From Forficula auricularia (lineage: Eukaryota > Arthropoda > Insecta > Dermaptera > Forficulidae), in assembly GCA_024734495.1 (NCBI GenBank), contig JALMQS010000841.1:2108662-2172661 (forward strand): a DNA stretch of 64,000 nt. The letters are read 5' to 3'. This document shows, piece after piece, positions 1 through 12,885 of the stretch (positions are counted from its first letter, which is position 1; every line of letters starts with the position of its first letter). The notes under the pieces were generated by a model. It made no database searches, was not told the DNA's origin, and saw only the letters and a program-made list of their open reading frames with translations. Position numbers and translations under genes: made by a program.

Positions 1-290
1 GAACGTCGCGTAAATCGATGAGAATTGTTTGATTTGCTACTTTCCCGTCCAAATACCTAATATACTTAATTATATGGTAAATTTTTCTCATTACCATAGT
101 AATTATGTTATACTGAATTAAGTATGTTAGCAGGTATTTTTTAGACGCTTGATGAAGCCGAAATAAAATTAACGAAACGTCGGAAATCGATGAGAATTGT
201 TTGATTGCTACTTACCTCGTCCAAATACTCAATATACTTAATTATATGGTAAATTTTTCTCATTACCATAGTAATTATGTTATACTGCCA
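1..290 (+). repeat. Tandem repeat with hammerhead-like core (ACGTC family)
   Basis: Two direct copies of a roughly 110-bp segment (4-110 and 179-289) share most of their sequence with a period near 175 bp. Between them is a hammerhead-like string: TTGATGA, A, GCC…, then CGAAACGTC (about 149-181). The window starts inside the preceding unit, at AACGTCGCGT. A third, less tandem copy is at 15325-15470 and has the better core. Terminal repeats with hammerhead motifs are known for Penelope-like elements; assignment here is inference. Confidence 0.6.
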
Positions 291-960
291 AAAATTATTC
301 TTGATTATAGAAATAAATTAGCAAGAAAGGAGCCAGAGAATACAACAGGTAGGTTTAAATCTTTTGAGAAACCTGTTTTCTAATTTCATTTTTTCATTTT
401 CCAGACCAGACAGGATTGCTGGAGGCTGGATATTCGCAAGATGGACCATACAATACTTAGGTGGGCCAAAAAATTCGTTGGTCTATAAAAATTGGCATCT
501 TTTGAGTTCTATACTGGTGTAGCTTCTGACCCTTCGCCCCGATCATCTTTTAGCATTTTTATCATTGTTCAAAATTACAAATGGCAAAGAAGATGGTCAC
601 CCTAAAAGATGAGTCCACAAACCTCCACTCCTAGGCAACAGTGTTAAATTGCATCTTGTTTTAATCTTGGGAATGGAAAATTCCAATTGAAATAAAAATA
701 TATAATATAATAAAATAGAGCTATTAATTTGAACATAAATCTAGTTCCTGGTTAAATTATTACCGCATCACGAATTTTCATGTTTTTCAACCCAAGAAAA
801 AACCGTGGTCCGTGGATCTCAAGGATTCGTGAGGATATTGTCGATGCGAATTCCGGTTCTAAAATCACTTTTATTCAGCAGGAAGGGGATTTATCGGTAC
901 GCCTGGAGGTATGCAAAAGTCTACTTTACGTGAGACAAGGAAATTTTATTAACTACACAT
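290..960. other. No recognised feature
   Basis: AT-rich sequence without a convincing gene, tRNA or copy of the other repeats in the window. Short open frames at 201-383 and 780-962 show no recognisable domain and no exon-like support. Confidence 0.5.
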
Positions 961-2090
961 AATTAATTTTAATTATTTATTGAGCAAATAAACAAATAAC
1001 ACAATATAACTATACGGCTAATTCTGCGATCGTTCTCTACTTGACTTCTATATTGTATTATTTGTTCGTGTTATATGTGTGATTTAAACAAAATTTCAAC
1101 CCTTAATCAATTCAAATTGAATGTTTCTTTTTGCCGAGAGTAGCAGAATTTTTATAAATTGAAGGAGACAATAAAAGAGTGTGTCTTCTGCTGAAATTAT
1201 AAAATTTTTAATAACGAGACTAGTTTCGAGAGCTTTACTCTTCATTCAATTAATTTTAATTATTTATTGAGCACGAACAAATAATACAATATAACTATAC
1301 GGCTAATTCTGCGATCGTTCTCATACTTAACTTCTATATTGTATTATTTGTTCCTGTTATATGTGTGATTTAAACAAAATTTCAACCCCTAATCAATTTA
1401 AATTGAAAGTTTATTTTTCCCGAGAGTAGCAGAATTTTTATAAATTGAAGGAGACAATAAAAGCACGTGTCTTCTGCTGAAATTATAAATTTTTAATTTA
1501 TTTATAACGAGACTAGTTTCGAGAGCTTTGCACTCTTCATTCAATTAATTTTAGTTATTTATTGAGCACGAACGAATAATACAATATAACCATACGGTTA
1601 ATTCTGCGATCGTTTTCATACTTAACTTCTATATTATATTATTTGTTCGTGTTATATGTGTGATTTAAAACAAAATTTCAACCCTTAATCATTTTAAATT
1701 GAAAGTTTATTTTTGCCGAGAGTAGCAGAATTTTTATAAATTGAAGGATACAACAAAATAGTTTGTCTTCTGTTGGAATTATAAATTTTTAATTTATTTA
1801 TAACGAGACTATAGTTTCGAGAGTTTTTGTCCACTTTCATCAATCTATTACAATTGATTCACAGAAAATAAAATAGGTAAGTAATGTGAGATTTACACAT
1901 GGTCTGGGCAAATTATGACTCACCATTTATACTTACTTTACTTACATACATTAATTCTGTGAATCATTTGTAATAGACTGATGAAGAGGGTAAGCTCTCG
2001 AAACTATAGTCTCGTTATAAATAAATTAAAAATTTATAATTCCAGCAGAAGACACACTCTTATTGTCTCCTTCAACTTAATCAATTTAAT
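961..2090. repeat. Three tandem ~290-bp units plus an inverted half unit, hammerhead-like cores (CTATAG family)
   Basis: Units begin near 961, 1248 and 1542 and share AATTTTAATTATTTATTGAG and GCCGAGAGTAGCAGAA. Each ends in a minus-strand hammerhead-like string (about 1218-1248, 1511-1545, 1807-1845). At 1978-2011 the plus strand carries the most complete core, CTGATGA-AGAG…CTCTC-GAAAC-TATAGTC, and the sequence from 1978 to 2090 is the reverse complement of the right half of a unit. The region is thus a tandem array capped by an inverted copy. A related inverted pair is at 37215-37470. Confidence 0.75.
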
Positions 2091-2639
2091 CAAGCTTTAA
2101 CAGCTACATGTTTAATAAGCCTAGTAGTAAATTCACTAAAAAATGTTCATATTTTTTTCTTTGTGTTGAAAATTGTAAAGAACGGAGAAAAATCATATTC
2201 AATCTGGATTTTTAGATACCCACGTAACTTGAGAATGAAAAGTAGTAGGAAGTTAGTTCTATGATTTAATCTTTGTATGTATTTACATTGGGGATAAGTG
2301 CTTAGATTTTGAGCTTTCTAGCTCCAGATCTCTAGGTAAAAAATTCAAAATTATCTGAAAAAAATAATAGTTTTTGAATAATTTTTGAGATTTTAATTCG
2401 TTTCTCTTGGCTGGTGCATGATCGCTATCGCCGTCTGGTGGTTATAAATAGGTACTTTTGCCTCAATTAGCTCGGACTATTTGTATATGATAAATGTTAT
2501 AAAACTAGTGAAGAAATTATTTAAGCTACTTTGTGAACTTTATTTGACATGTGATGAGAATTATTGATTACTAGGATTGAATAAAAAATATATATATATA
2601 TATGTAAGTAACTATCAATATTAAATAATAAACAATAGA

Positions 2640-2740
2640 ATAGGTTTTTTTAGCTTTTCGCCCAATCCAATTTACGAAACTTATTATTATTTTTTTTAAA
2701 TTTGTCTCTACCCAGTGATCAGATTTTATCCGATTTTATC
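2640..2740 (-). mobile_element. SINE fragment, same family as 35539-35730
   Basis: Minus-strand similarity to the body of the SINE at 35539-35730, including GTAGAGACAAATTT and AAAAGCTAAAAAAAC-like A-rich tail. The tRNA-derived head is missing. Confidence 0.5.
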
Positions 2741-3140
2741 GAATTCATCTATCTGAAGGTTCACAATATCATTCTAATATAAGAAAATAGCATTTTGGAT
2801 AATAATTTTGTAGTCTGTTTTGTAGTTTAAATGAAATTTTATGAAAATATCGAGTTTTTTTTGCTCCGGCAGTTATTCGACTAAAAATGCCAAAAAGTTT
2901 TATTTTTTTCTCATTACGTATTTAATCAAATCTATTGAAATTTCAAAGTCGTAGAAAGTTCGTTCTGGTGACATTTTTTTTAATGTGGAATATTGATTAA
3001 ATTTTTGACTCTCCAGTTTTAGAAATAGATAGTTTATTCTGACTTCCTCTGGCCCATTTTGTGTTTTTAATTTTGTCCAGTTCCCTACTATTCCTGTTAC
3101 TAATTTACTCTGGATGCGAATGATGCAAAAAAAAACTAGC
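2700..3140. repeat. Half-copy of the 22.1-23.3 kb fold-back family
   Basis: Matches one arm of the palindrome at 22081-23270: CATCTATCTGAAGGTTC, ATAAGAAAATAGCATTTTG, TTGCTCC.GGCAG and GCCAAAAAGTTTTATTTTTT occur in the same order. Only one arm is present. Confidence 0.5.
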
Positions 3141-3261
3141 ATAATGTTTTTGAATTTTAATTTATCAGTTTAATAAGTTTAATTATTTTAAAACCATTAT
3201 TTCTAATTACAAATAATTATTTACATATTAAAATTGATAAATTGAAATTATGACAAGTGAA

Positions 3262-5010
3262 TTAAACTAAAATCAACTGATGTGTTCACCACACGACTTT
3301 CACATTTTCATTTATTTGAAATAATGGCAACACTACTAATTTACACCTTCCTTTATTTCGTTTTTTATGAGAAAATCAAAAAAACGAAAACTTTTCATGT
3401 AAATGTCTACTTCCGGTTTTCCGATTTAAACCAAAAGCTTGCTGTACTTCTTCTAGTCTATATCGAGCTTAAGTTTCGAATTTCGTAGCTCTGAGACTTA
3501 TGGTTGCGAAACGCAGGGGGTCCATACATACGTACGCACTGACCAATGGATTTTTGGCCTCTGGGGACCATAATATCCGGTTTTATGTCCCAAATCCGGT
3601 TTCCAACTATTAATATCATCAATTCCTTCCACCTAGAAGTTACAAAATGAAATTAACTTTTTTCATCTCTGAGATACAAGCTCTCAAAGAGTCAGGACCC
3701 AGACTGGCCATCTCAATAATTCCACATTATATTCTATGAATATAAATGTGAAAGTAAAATTAGTTAATAATATTATATTTAAATCTATTACTAGGTAGGT
3801 ATTCAAGCCGTCTTCTAACCTTATCTGGCTCAAAAAAATTTACGGAGGGCGAACCGAGCCTTGAAAAAGTTTTTACTTTTCCTCCCTAATTAATTTATAT
3901 TCAAAAATGTTTTAAACATATGGCCAGGTTAATTAACACAGTTTATTTAAATTATGGCCCTGCGCAGACAGTCGAGTGCTTGAACAAGGCAACCTCAAGA
4001 TCTCTCAAGTATAATTAATAGTAGTGGCATAAATAAACAGACCCAAGAGAGGCACAAAAGGTTACCAAATGGGACAACATTTTTCGCAGAATTTGGATTT
4101 TTTAGAGATACTTATTTCTAGAAGTGATTTTTTACTGTATTACATCTTGTGGGTAAAAGGCGTCTTCTATTTCCTTGCAGCTTATTCTTTCAAAAGGATA
4201 ATAATATTCATCATAATAATTGAGTTTTCAAAAGTGAATGAATGTAAATCGTTCTACTTTCCAAGATAATAGTATATTACATAACTAGACTGGAAAGTGA
4301 TACTTTGCTAGATGAGTGGGCAGGTTCAAAAATTGCCTGGAGCTCAGCTCTGGAGACTTTGTCTTACAAATAAATTAAATACACTGTTCTAATTACTAGG
4401 TACGTCGGAAGCCAAGCCGGCCCTAGTATTGAATTCAAGCAATTATTTTTTACTTTCATATTTATTCTATTGAATATAATAGGAAAGTATTGCGATGGCC
4501 TGTCTGGGTCCTGACTCTTTGAGAGCTTTTATCTCAGAGGTGAAAAAGGGTAATTTAATTTTGTAACTTCTAGATGGATGGTATCGATGCCCTTAATAGT
4601 TTAAAATCTGATTTAGGACATAAAACCGGAAATTGTGGTCCACAGAGGCCAAAAATCCATTGGTCAGTGCGTACGTACGTATGTACGTATGTAAGTAAGT
4701 CTCAGAGCTACAAAATTCGAAACTTAAGCTCGATATAGGCTAGAAGGAGTACAGCAAGCTTTTGGGGGAAATCGAAACACCGGAAGCGGACATTTACATG
4801 ACATATTTTTCGTTTTTTTTTTTTTTATTTTCTCAAAAACGTCTCTAACGATTTTTTTTTAAATTAGTGTACTTATCAAGTGTCATGAGTTATTAGTCGT
4901 GTGTCAATTTTAATCCCATTGAAATAAAGGAAGGGGTGTAAATTAGGAGTGTCGCAATGACTTCAAAAAAATGAAAATGTGAAAGATATGTGGTGACCAC
5001 ACCATATGTT
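3262..5010. repeat. Long inverted repeat, arms ~520 bp, spacer ~650 bp
   Basis: The left arm (about 3262-3760) and right arm (about 4440-5010) are reverse complements over most of their length; shared strings include GAGAGTCAGGACCCAGAC against GTCTGGGTCCTGACTCTTTG, and CCAATGGATTTTTGGCCTC against its complement. A third, partial copy of an arm is at 15130-15305. No coding frame explains it. It is probably a fold-back transposon or two inverted insertions of one element. Confidence 0.7.
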
Positions 5011-5092
5011 TTTATTTGTATTTAAAAATATCTAAAACGTGAAAAATATTGATTTTCAACCAAGATTTTACTGATTGGTCGTCTGTGTAGAT

Positions 5093-5749
5093 CAGGGGTG
5101 TCCCAACCTTTTGGCTTACACGGACCACATTTGAAGAAAAAAAATTGTCTCGGACCGCGGATAAAATTTTATAATTCTAGTGATATTTATTATTCAAAAA
5201 AGATAGTTAATAACATAGAAATAAAAGCTTTATTATTTTTTTAGCTCATAGTGAGGTTCTCATTTTGCTTTCCGTAAAATTTTCACTTGAAAATAGCTTC
5301 TCGTATATATGTAAATACATACCTACATACTTACAAAAAGTGATATTATGTATTAGTCTTTGTTTATATTTTTTCCTGGCTAGATAATTAATATAAAATT
5401 CTAATAAAGATACAATATTCAATTTTTTTTCAGATAGGTATCTAATTGTTGTTCTAGAACATTCAATCAGAAAGTTTGCAAGTAGAAAATTTATTTCTAA
5501 TGAAAACGGAGTCGAAAATATAACAAATGATGATTATTTTTTAGGAAATCTTAAAATCTAGTTCCAGATTCAAAATTTAAAATTAGCACTTTTATTTTTC
5601 GAAAACCTCATAGTAGGTTTTCAGATTTCTTATTTTAGAGAAAAAAAATTATCAGGTAAAATTGTTGTGTTTTCCAGTATCTACATATAAATCTCAATGT
5701 TTTAACGAATTTTATGTCTTTATATTGGGCCACGGGTTGAACACCCCTG
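5093..5749. mobile_element. Non-autonomous hAT element, TIR CAGGGGTGTCC
   Basis: Begins CAGGGGTGTCCCAACC and ends GGTTGAACACCCCTG, the classic hAT terminal pattern. The flanking octamers GTGTAGAT (5085-5092) and GTTTAAAT (5750-5757) agree at six of eight positions, as expected for an aged 8-bp target duplication. There is no transposase frame. Related copies are at 13290-13707 and 24094-24569. Confidence 0.8.
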
Positions 5750-7095
5750 GTTTAAATTGAATGGGATTAAAGAAGGATATGAAGAATGATAATTTATTTT
5801 TTAAAAGGGTCACGGATATAATAATCCCTGATCTATTGACATGTAAGAACGTGCAAAGATCTAAAAGAAAGTCCTGACAAGTTTTAGTCCTGGAGAGAAA
5901 TTATCAATTAATTGTGATTGTTCTAGAAAACCCCAATTCCTTGTCTCCTTGTACTAGAATGATATAACTATAGTTTTGGTTAGTGTCGTAGCATATAAAT
6001 GACTGAAATAATAGATATTTTAGAAAATGAAAATATGAGAAAAAGAATCATTTTTAAATATTCGAAACCGAAATTATTTTTTGAGCTTATAATTTTGCTT
6101 TTACTGAATTATATTCTTGAAAATTTTTAATAATGAGATTAATTTTGAATAAAAATCTTTGTTTTGATAATATTAATAAAAGAATATTGAGATAAATTTT
6201 TTCTCATTATAAAAACTTTATTTAACACAAAAACGATTTCAACAAATAGAATTGGAATTCTACACTAGTGCTTTTGACATATTCTGTTGGCAGTATGTAA
6301 CTTTTTATTTTTACATTTATGAATAACTAATTAACTAGGCTGTCAAATCTATTGAAAAATCTATCATTCAATTCATAAAAGTTGAATTATTGATCTCTAA
6401 GAATTTGTTGAAAATGGTAAAATATGTATAGAAGTTATAGCCCTTTTAAAAGCTCGGTCCATTTACTTCCATGTTAAAAGGACAATTTTTAATTATTTAT
6501 TTCTCGGTACTGCGACAGACAATCAACTTCAAATTTCAAGAATAAATATTTAATGCATCAATGATTCGATGGTAAAAATTTGAGAATTTTCTTATAAAAA
6601 TGATAAACCGTCCCAAACCTCCTTAATTACAAGGGTATGACTTTGAGTAATTAGCGCTAAGGGTAGACAATTTTTTGGCCTAACCCTCCACCTCTCTCAT
6701 TATTTTTTTTTTATATCATTTTCGTCATAAATGTATAAGAAAGGAAAATGTGATGTATAAGAATGTTAAAGATAAAATATAGGGGTAAATATTAAGGGTT
6801 GTTTACCTTTGAGTGGCTGCGCGGGGTCATTCGATGCTAACTCAGGCATTTCTCGACACCAATTGAAGCGAGGAATAAGAAAAGAAAGAATCCTGTTATT
6901 TGATAAGATAATTAACCGGCCAATATTCCAAGGAATTTGTCGATATGAAATCTTTAAAGAAATTCTCAAAAGCATTTTTCATGCAATTTGCTGTCATTTT
7001 ATTAAAATAATTAAAAATACTAACTAATTAAATGGACACTTGAAAAAGGACTTGTGAAGATATCATATTCTATAATATTAGATAAATATAGATAG
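5750..7095. other. No recognised feature
   Basis: AT-rich sequence. Two overlapping short frames near 6766-7027 are on opposite strands, lack homology that I can recognise and have no splice or promoter context. Confidence 0.5.
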
Positions 7096-7380
7096 TTTTT
7101 TAATTATTCAATCCGATAAAGTATTGGAATCGGTCTCGCGCCAAGCGCGACTTCAAAGGGTCCTCAGGTAAAGACTATGGAACCCATGGTCTCAATCAAA
7201 GTTACAAATTGTAGTATTTATTTAGGTTGAATTTTACTTCATGACGATTTTTTGCCAAAAATTTAAAAATTAAAAACTACATCCCGAGTCCAAAAAGTAC
7301 GATTTTTTCAGTTAGTCTGTGCGGATGTATGTATGTATTAGTGGCGTTTGGTGACTTTTCAATCAGGGGATGCTGTCCAA
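7095..7380. repeat. Interspersed repeat copy (GATAAAGTATTG family)
   Basis: Direct similarity to 36590-36850: both have GATAAAGTATTG-like starts, CAAGCGCGAYTTCAAAGGGT, CCTCAGGTAAAGACTA and a GATGTATG run at the right. No TIR was established for this copy. The sequence of 19560-19610 matches the right flank in reverse. Confidence 0.6.
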
Positions 7381-7474
7381 AAAAGTACCTTTCATTTTTT
7401 GAAATTTTATTTTAAACTTCGCTTTTATTTGGAAATTTCATCGAATATGATTTTCGTTATTTTTCAAATTTAAG

Positions 7475-7935
7475 GTAGTTGTTCCGCCAAATCCATTTTC
7501 TTAGGATTTTTCTGAAATTTAGATATATTATTATTTAAATACTTGTGCATCGATTGGTGGCAAAACGAAATTTATGAACAATACAGTTCCGGAGATATTT
7601 AATTTCAAAAATCGAGTTTTTCGGGTTCTTTAGCATTGCACTATACGGGATATCGGAAAATTTACATACATATTTAATTATAATTAAGAAACCCTTCTTA
7701 CCATTTTTATAAAAAACTAAACCAACATTAAACAATAATCAATACATATTTTAAGAAAATTTTGATTCATAGTTACAACACAGTTTCTGAGGTAATAAGG
7801 AATAAATAATGAAAAATGAATAAAAAAAAATTCTCACTAAAAACATTTTGGCAACAGCGCATTTATTTAACCAGCGAAAGATGCATGCGCTAGATTTTTT
7901 CAAAATTATAATTTTCATAAGATGTAACGTAGGCG
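7475..7935 (+). repeat. Interspersed repeat, second copy at 63530-64000
   Basis: Nearly collinear with the right end of the window: CGATTGGTGGCAAAACGAAA, AGTTCCGGAGATAT, GAAACCCTTCTTACCATTTT and GCGCATTTATTTAACCA occur in both in the same order and spacing. It has no recognised coding content. The frame on the minus strand at 7535-7735 is a by-product. Confidence 0.7.
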
Positions 7936-8044
7936 TTGATTACATTTGTTAAAAAATAAAAAAAATTTGAAAACATTATTATTTTACTCTATAAATTATA
8001 TAATTTTAATTTTTTTTCTGGATGAGGGGATAGGTAATCATTTT

Positions 8045-8300
8045 TTACTTTACCATACAGGGTGTATGGTCAAGTATTGTAATTGTGCATAAAAGAAGCT
8101 TTATTTTTCTTATTTTTTTTCGAAATAATAATTGTTTTGTCAAAATGTCTGCTAGTCTGTTAGTTAGTCTGTGCAGAGGTGCGTTACCAAATTTTTGTGG
8201 ACGAGCTAGCTCAAAAACTAGTGTGAATATCAAAACCAAATTTCACACGTTTTTTCCTCATTCATTGCCGCAGCAGCCTTTACTCGTTTATTTCGAACTT
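8045..8300. mobile_element. Left fragment of the TTTACCATACAGGG element
   Basis: Begins with ACTTTACCATACAGGG and continues through TTTTGTCAAAATGTCTG and ACCAAATTTTTGTGGACGAG as in the fuller copies at 11974-12849 and 39742-40403. It lacks the right terminus. Confidence 0.6.
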
Positions 8301-8309
8301 TTTGTTTAA

Positions 8310-10240
8310 TAAATCGACCTTTAAAATGTATTTTAACAGTCATTTTATCTGTCATTTTAATGTCATGTATAAAAATATTCAATCTCTTACAATGGTGCCA
8401 AATTTGTAATACGAGCACGGGATTGGCTAGATTTGGTACATAAACAGCAAAAAGTTTTGCCCTTATGAACTATGAATCCTTTTATTGTCTGTTCTATATA
8501 CGCTAGCATTAACTTTTTGCTGGTATTGTCGCGAAACAACTACCTTAACATTAGATTTTTTTAAAATATATTTTGGGTCCTTCGCCCCAAATGAATACTG
8601 TTTTGTGTGAGTGAGGGTAGGAGTCAGAAATTAAATCTTGTGACTTAAACTCCACAGTCCCTGAGATAGAAATCGAACATCTTCCACAATGAATCAGCTT
8701 GTCCTAAAAAGAAAATCTTAAATTTCTCCTAATTCTTTTGCTATAAGCAAGCTATAACTTATCTATAGCACTCTTAGCTATTTCTGATCTTATATATTGA
8801 ATTTTTGGAAATGGATTAGTCCACAAATTCTCAAATCATCTTTATTTATTCCTTTTTTGTATTATTTTTATTTTAATAGTTCCTCAGCGAGAACAATTTT
8901 TATTCGACTAAAACTCGTCTGAACTTGTCTTTGGCATGCTTGAACTGGAAGATATACCAGGCAGGGACTTCAAACCTTCTATCGCCACCCTTTTCGGAAA
9001 AATCATTCATTTTAATTACCCCTTGAAACTATTTATTTATTTATTATTTATTATTATTATTTATTTATTATTTATTATTATTAGATGGACTAAAGTCCTT
9101 TTACACTATATATTTACAATATTTTTTTTTTTAAATATAAGTTCAAGTGTGTAATACAATATATAAAGACCATAAAGATTATATGTATATACAATAATCT
9201 TAAATATAAATCCAAGAATATGTAATGAACATAAACATCATATATCTGCACATATACATACACATCACCATATATACATATATATACAATAATTTTAAAT
9301 TTAACTCCAAAATATATACTGAGCACTTAAAGAATATATAAAAAATATCCATATATATATATATACATACACACATATATATATATATAATGTATATAAC
9401 ATCCCGTGTCTCAAATAAAAAAAAGTCATGTTTATAAGAAATTATATATAAAAAAAAAAAGATTATTTATCTGGAATCTTGATAAAACCAAGTGTCCAAT
9501 AAGAAAAAGTATAAAACAAAATGTACAAAAATTACATATAAGAACATAAAAATTATAGTTATATATAAATTGTCTATTAATAGTCATGTTTATAGGAGAT
9601 ATAAAATTGAGATTATTTATAGAACTATGCAACAACTTTATTTCATTTCGACAACCAATATACTTTTCAAGGCAAAATTTTTTTTTATAGAAATATTTGA
9701 AATAATGGATAATAATTTGAAAATTTAAAGATCCTCCTGAAATTTTGAAGACGATAATTATGAAAATACTCTAAATGTTTGAAATTTTAGGGATTCACCG
9801 CATACACAGCATCCATGCATCGCACACCACTGGTATGTATGTAGTAGGTATGTTACCTTTTTTTATTAAATTTTACCAATGTTGTATAAAATTTATTTAT
9901 ATTATTTCAAAGGTATTCAATGTGAGTATTTATAAATCTTCAAATTTGAAAACAAAATCTTATTTTTAGTGAGTTCTATGATTATTTATTATCGTTTTTT
10001 TGATTAAGATAAAAAAGCCACCCCCAGGGCCAAAGGTGTGGCCCCAGGTGAAGCTACAGATTTACAACCAGTATATTTATAAAAGACGAATTGATTTTTA
10101 TTTGAATAAATTAAATCCAGGATATGACCTAGCTCTTCTGCCCATCTTGAAAAACTAATTTTTTCCCCTCTTTATATTAATATTTATACCGAATTTATCT
10201 ATTATCTACTTATTTTTACAGTTTTTTCAAAAAGTTTTTT
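8310..10240. other. AT-rich and low-complexity stretch
   Basis: Contains TTTA/TTA arrays (about 9035-9085) and TA/CA-type runs (about 9160-9400). No gene or named element was recognised. Confidence 0.5.
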
Positions 10241-10244
10241 ATTT

Positions 10245-10760
10245 ATCTTTAATTAATGGAATTATAGGGAGTTGGACTTGACTTTAAATTAAATACAAAG
10301 TTTTTTATTTAATTAGTCAAAACGTTTCGTTTCTGGTTTGTAACTTCTTCAGTGGCTCATTTATTAAACTTATTTGTCTCGGGTTTTGACTAAGAGAAAA
10401 ACCATTTTGAAACAGTATCCTTACAAATCACTCAATTTTATCAAATAATATAAAACATAAACCTTTAAAAAAAATTATTTGTTCAATTTGATTCTTTTAA
10501 TTATTTTGACGGGAAACAATTACATTCTTTTAAAAGGTTTATGTTTTATATTATTTGATAAAACTGAGTGATTTGTAAGGATACTGTTTGAAAATGGGTT
10601 TTCTCTTAGTCAGAACCCCAGACAAATAAGTTTAATAAATAAGCTATTGAAGAAGTTGCGAACCAGCAACTAAACGTTTGGCCTATTTAAATAAAATACT
10701 TTGTATTTATTTTAAAGTCAAGTCCATCTCCCTACGATTCCATTAATTAAAGATATATAA
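10245..10760. repeat. Inverted repeat with hammerhead-like strings in both arms
   Basis: Arms of about 220 bp flank a centre near 10,490; for example AAAACATAAACCTTT (left) faces AAAGGTTTATGTTTT (right), and outer ends GGAGTTGGACTTGACTTTAA and its complement match. Each arm carries a hammerhead-like string: minus strand 10316-10352 (CTGAAGA-A-GTT…AAC-GAAACG) and plus strand 10647-10683 (degenerate TTGAAGA-A-GTTGC…GCAAC-TAAACG). Confidence 0.7.
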
Positions 10761-11436
10761 ACATTTTTGCACCAAAACGAACTTTTAAAACTTCACGTTT
10801 AAATAATATTTCTCCTTATTATTCAGGCATTTCAAAATACGAATAAGCGAGAGAAATTAAAATTATTGACTAAATCCAAATCCCTAGACTCCCGGCGAGC
10901 TTCACCCACAGAGTGAATTCAATAATCACTTTAACCAACAAAGTTTCAATAAATGGAAATAAAATTTTATTAAAAAATTAAGGCGGTTTCTAATTTTTAA
11001 TCGGATAGCAAATGTTAACTTAACTGGCTACCGTCCGTTGCTTGAGGTTGCATAAATCAAGGGGTCAAATGGAGCGTGCATTCATATGAATTGGGAGGGG
11101 CTTTAGCATTGCCATTTCTTCTTTCACCATGCCAATTTCTATCTCTCTTTTTATTTTCAATCACCCCAAATGGCTTTTTCTACTGAAGAGGGGTTTTTTC
11201 TGGTAAATAAACTTTACTTGTGTATTTAATCAAAAAATAATTCTATTAGTTAAAATAGATTGTTGATGTGACTGAAGGTACTTGAGTATAATTAAATTTT
11301 CTAAGTTCAATATAGTCAAGTGGTGAATAAAAAAACAACTTTCATTTCCAATTAAACATTTTAAAAATAATTTATTATTTTTTCAAATTTTTAATTTTTA
11401 GAGTTACCTACAAATGCTCACATTTGAAGTGACCAT
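10761..11436. other. No recognised feature
   Basis: AT-rich sequence without recognised repeats or genes. Confidence 0.45.
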
Positions 11437-11795
11437 TTTTTTTTTTAATGATATTGATGAGAGAAGGAGATACACCAGAAGGTGGATCCCCTAAAGGCTT
11501 GTATGGGCTGGCCCCTCAATCGTGAAAAGAACAGAGTAGAAGGAAAAGAAGCCGGGATCACGGGCCAATCTCAGAAACTTAGATACAATTCAATATCCAA
11601 TTTACTAAGGTTTTAGGGGCTTCGAGCAGTGGTAAATTCTCCGCGCGATAAATTCGGTTAAATTTATCTCCCACTTAATTTTTATTACCAGACCCTATAC
11701 TTACAGAAAAAATGTCTGGGTATAGCCGGGAATCGAACCCGAGACCTCCGGGTTGCCAGTCAGTTATTCTGATCATTACACCACGGGGGCGGACC
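11437..11795 (-). mobile_element. tRNA-derived SINE
   Basis: Read on the minus strand, a tRNA-like head near 11795-11715 has an A-box-like GTGGTGTAATGATC and a perfect B-box GGTTCGATTCC, followed by a body of about 250 bp and an A-rich tail (poly-T on the plus strand, 11437-11448). The head does not fold as a functional tRNA because its acceptor strands do not pair. Confidence 0.65.
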
Positions 11796-11859
11796 ATTAC
11801 CTATATAGGCTGAGCATTTCTCGTGCCATCAGTTTTTGCAAGAAATGCACTCGATCCGA

Positions 11860-11965
11860 CCTTCTACGAGTGGTTCTTTATATATCTCTGAGCAATCTGA
11901 ACATACTCACACTTTTTTCTTTGGTGCACTTTTTGGTTTAGCATTTGTCGGTTTAGTTTGTCTAC
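11860..11965 (+). repeat. Short interspersed repeat, second copy at 15705-15800
   Basis: CGAGTGGTTCTTTATATATC, CTCTGAGCAA.CTG and TTTTTGGTTTA recur in the same order at 15716-15790. Confidence 0.6.
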
Positions 11966-11973
11966 TCTTTTTA

Positions 11974-12849
11974 CTTTACCATACAGGGTATGGTCAAGTA
12001 TTGTAATCGTGCATGAAAAAAGTTGTTTTTTTCCTTCTTTTATTCGAAATATCTCAAAAACGGCTGAAACTATTTTGACTAAAATAATTAAGCGAAGCCA
12101 TGAAATTTTGCTCTACAAAAAAGCTCTAATAAGGGAACATCGAAAAAATTATATTTTTCGAGATAATAATTGTTTTGTCAAAATGTATTTCAACTATAGT
12201 AATTCTTTGTAAAATTAAATAATTGTTATATATAAGATAGATATATAAGATATATAATATAAGATAGATATAAGATTTTAATCCGGTCCTATGTACAGTT
12301 GACTTGTCAACTCTATAGGACATGACATATTGAATGTTGTGTATTTTTCTGGATAAATAAATAAATAAATAAAAAAAAAATGTCTGTTAGTTACACTGTC
12401 TGTCTGGTTGTCTGTTAGTTAGTCTGTGCGTTACCAAATTTTTGTGGACCAGCTAGTTCAAAAACTAGTGTGAATATCAAAACCAAATTTCGCAAGTAGT
12501 TTTGGTCCAGTGAGATTAAGAGATGATTAGATTTTGATGCATATCGACCCAAAATTAAGGGGGGTGGAGGAGGGGGGGGGGTTAAAATTAAAAATCTATG
12601 CCGTTTGAGCAAACTCAACCAAATTTTGTATACATAATCAGTGGTCCCCAGAAGTCTAAAAATGCAAAAACTAACCGCCCAAAATGGAGGGGGGTGTAGG
12701 TTCAAAAAATGAAAATCTTAGCCATTTACCAAACTCAACCAAATTTTGTATACATAATCAGTGGGACCCCAGAAGTATAAAAATTCAAAAACTAACCCCC
12801 TCCCCTACATGATTATAAATAATTTTAGGGGCCAGGTTATATGGTAAAG
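11974..12849. mobile_element. Non-autonomous element with CTTTACCATA termini
   Basis: Starts CTTTACCATACAGGGTATGG and ends TATGGTAAAG, giving inverted ends of about 10 bp. Internally two direct segments repeat ACCAAATTTTGTATACATAA and CAGAAGTCTAAAAATGCAAA-like strings. The same architecture is at 39742-40403. A stretch around 12230-12370 (TATAAGATAG repeats to TAAATAAATAAATAA) may be a nested insertion. No transposase frame was found. Confidence 0.6.
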
Positions 12850-12885
12850 ACAAGTGGATGGCCACATCAGAACACGTCAGCTTAT

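Noticed and set aside
961..1850. Three spaced repeats as a CRISPR array
   Set aside because: Units are about 290 bp with near-identical whole length, no short repeat-spacer pattern, and the genome is eukaryotic.
11715..11795. tRNA gene candidate with perfect B-box
   Set aside because: Acceptor strands do not pair and a SINE body with A-tail follows, so it is a SINE head.
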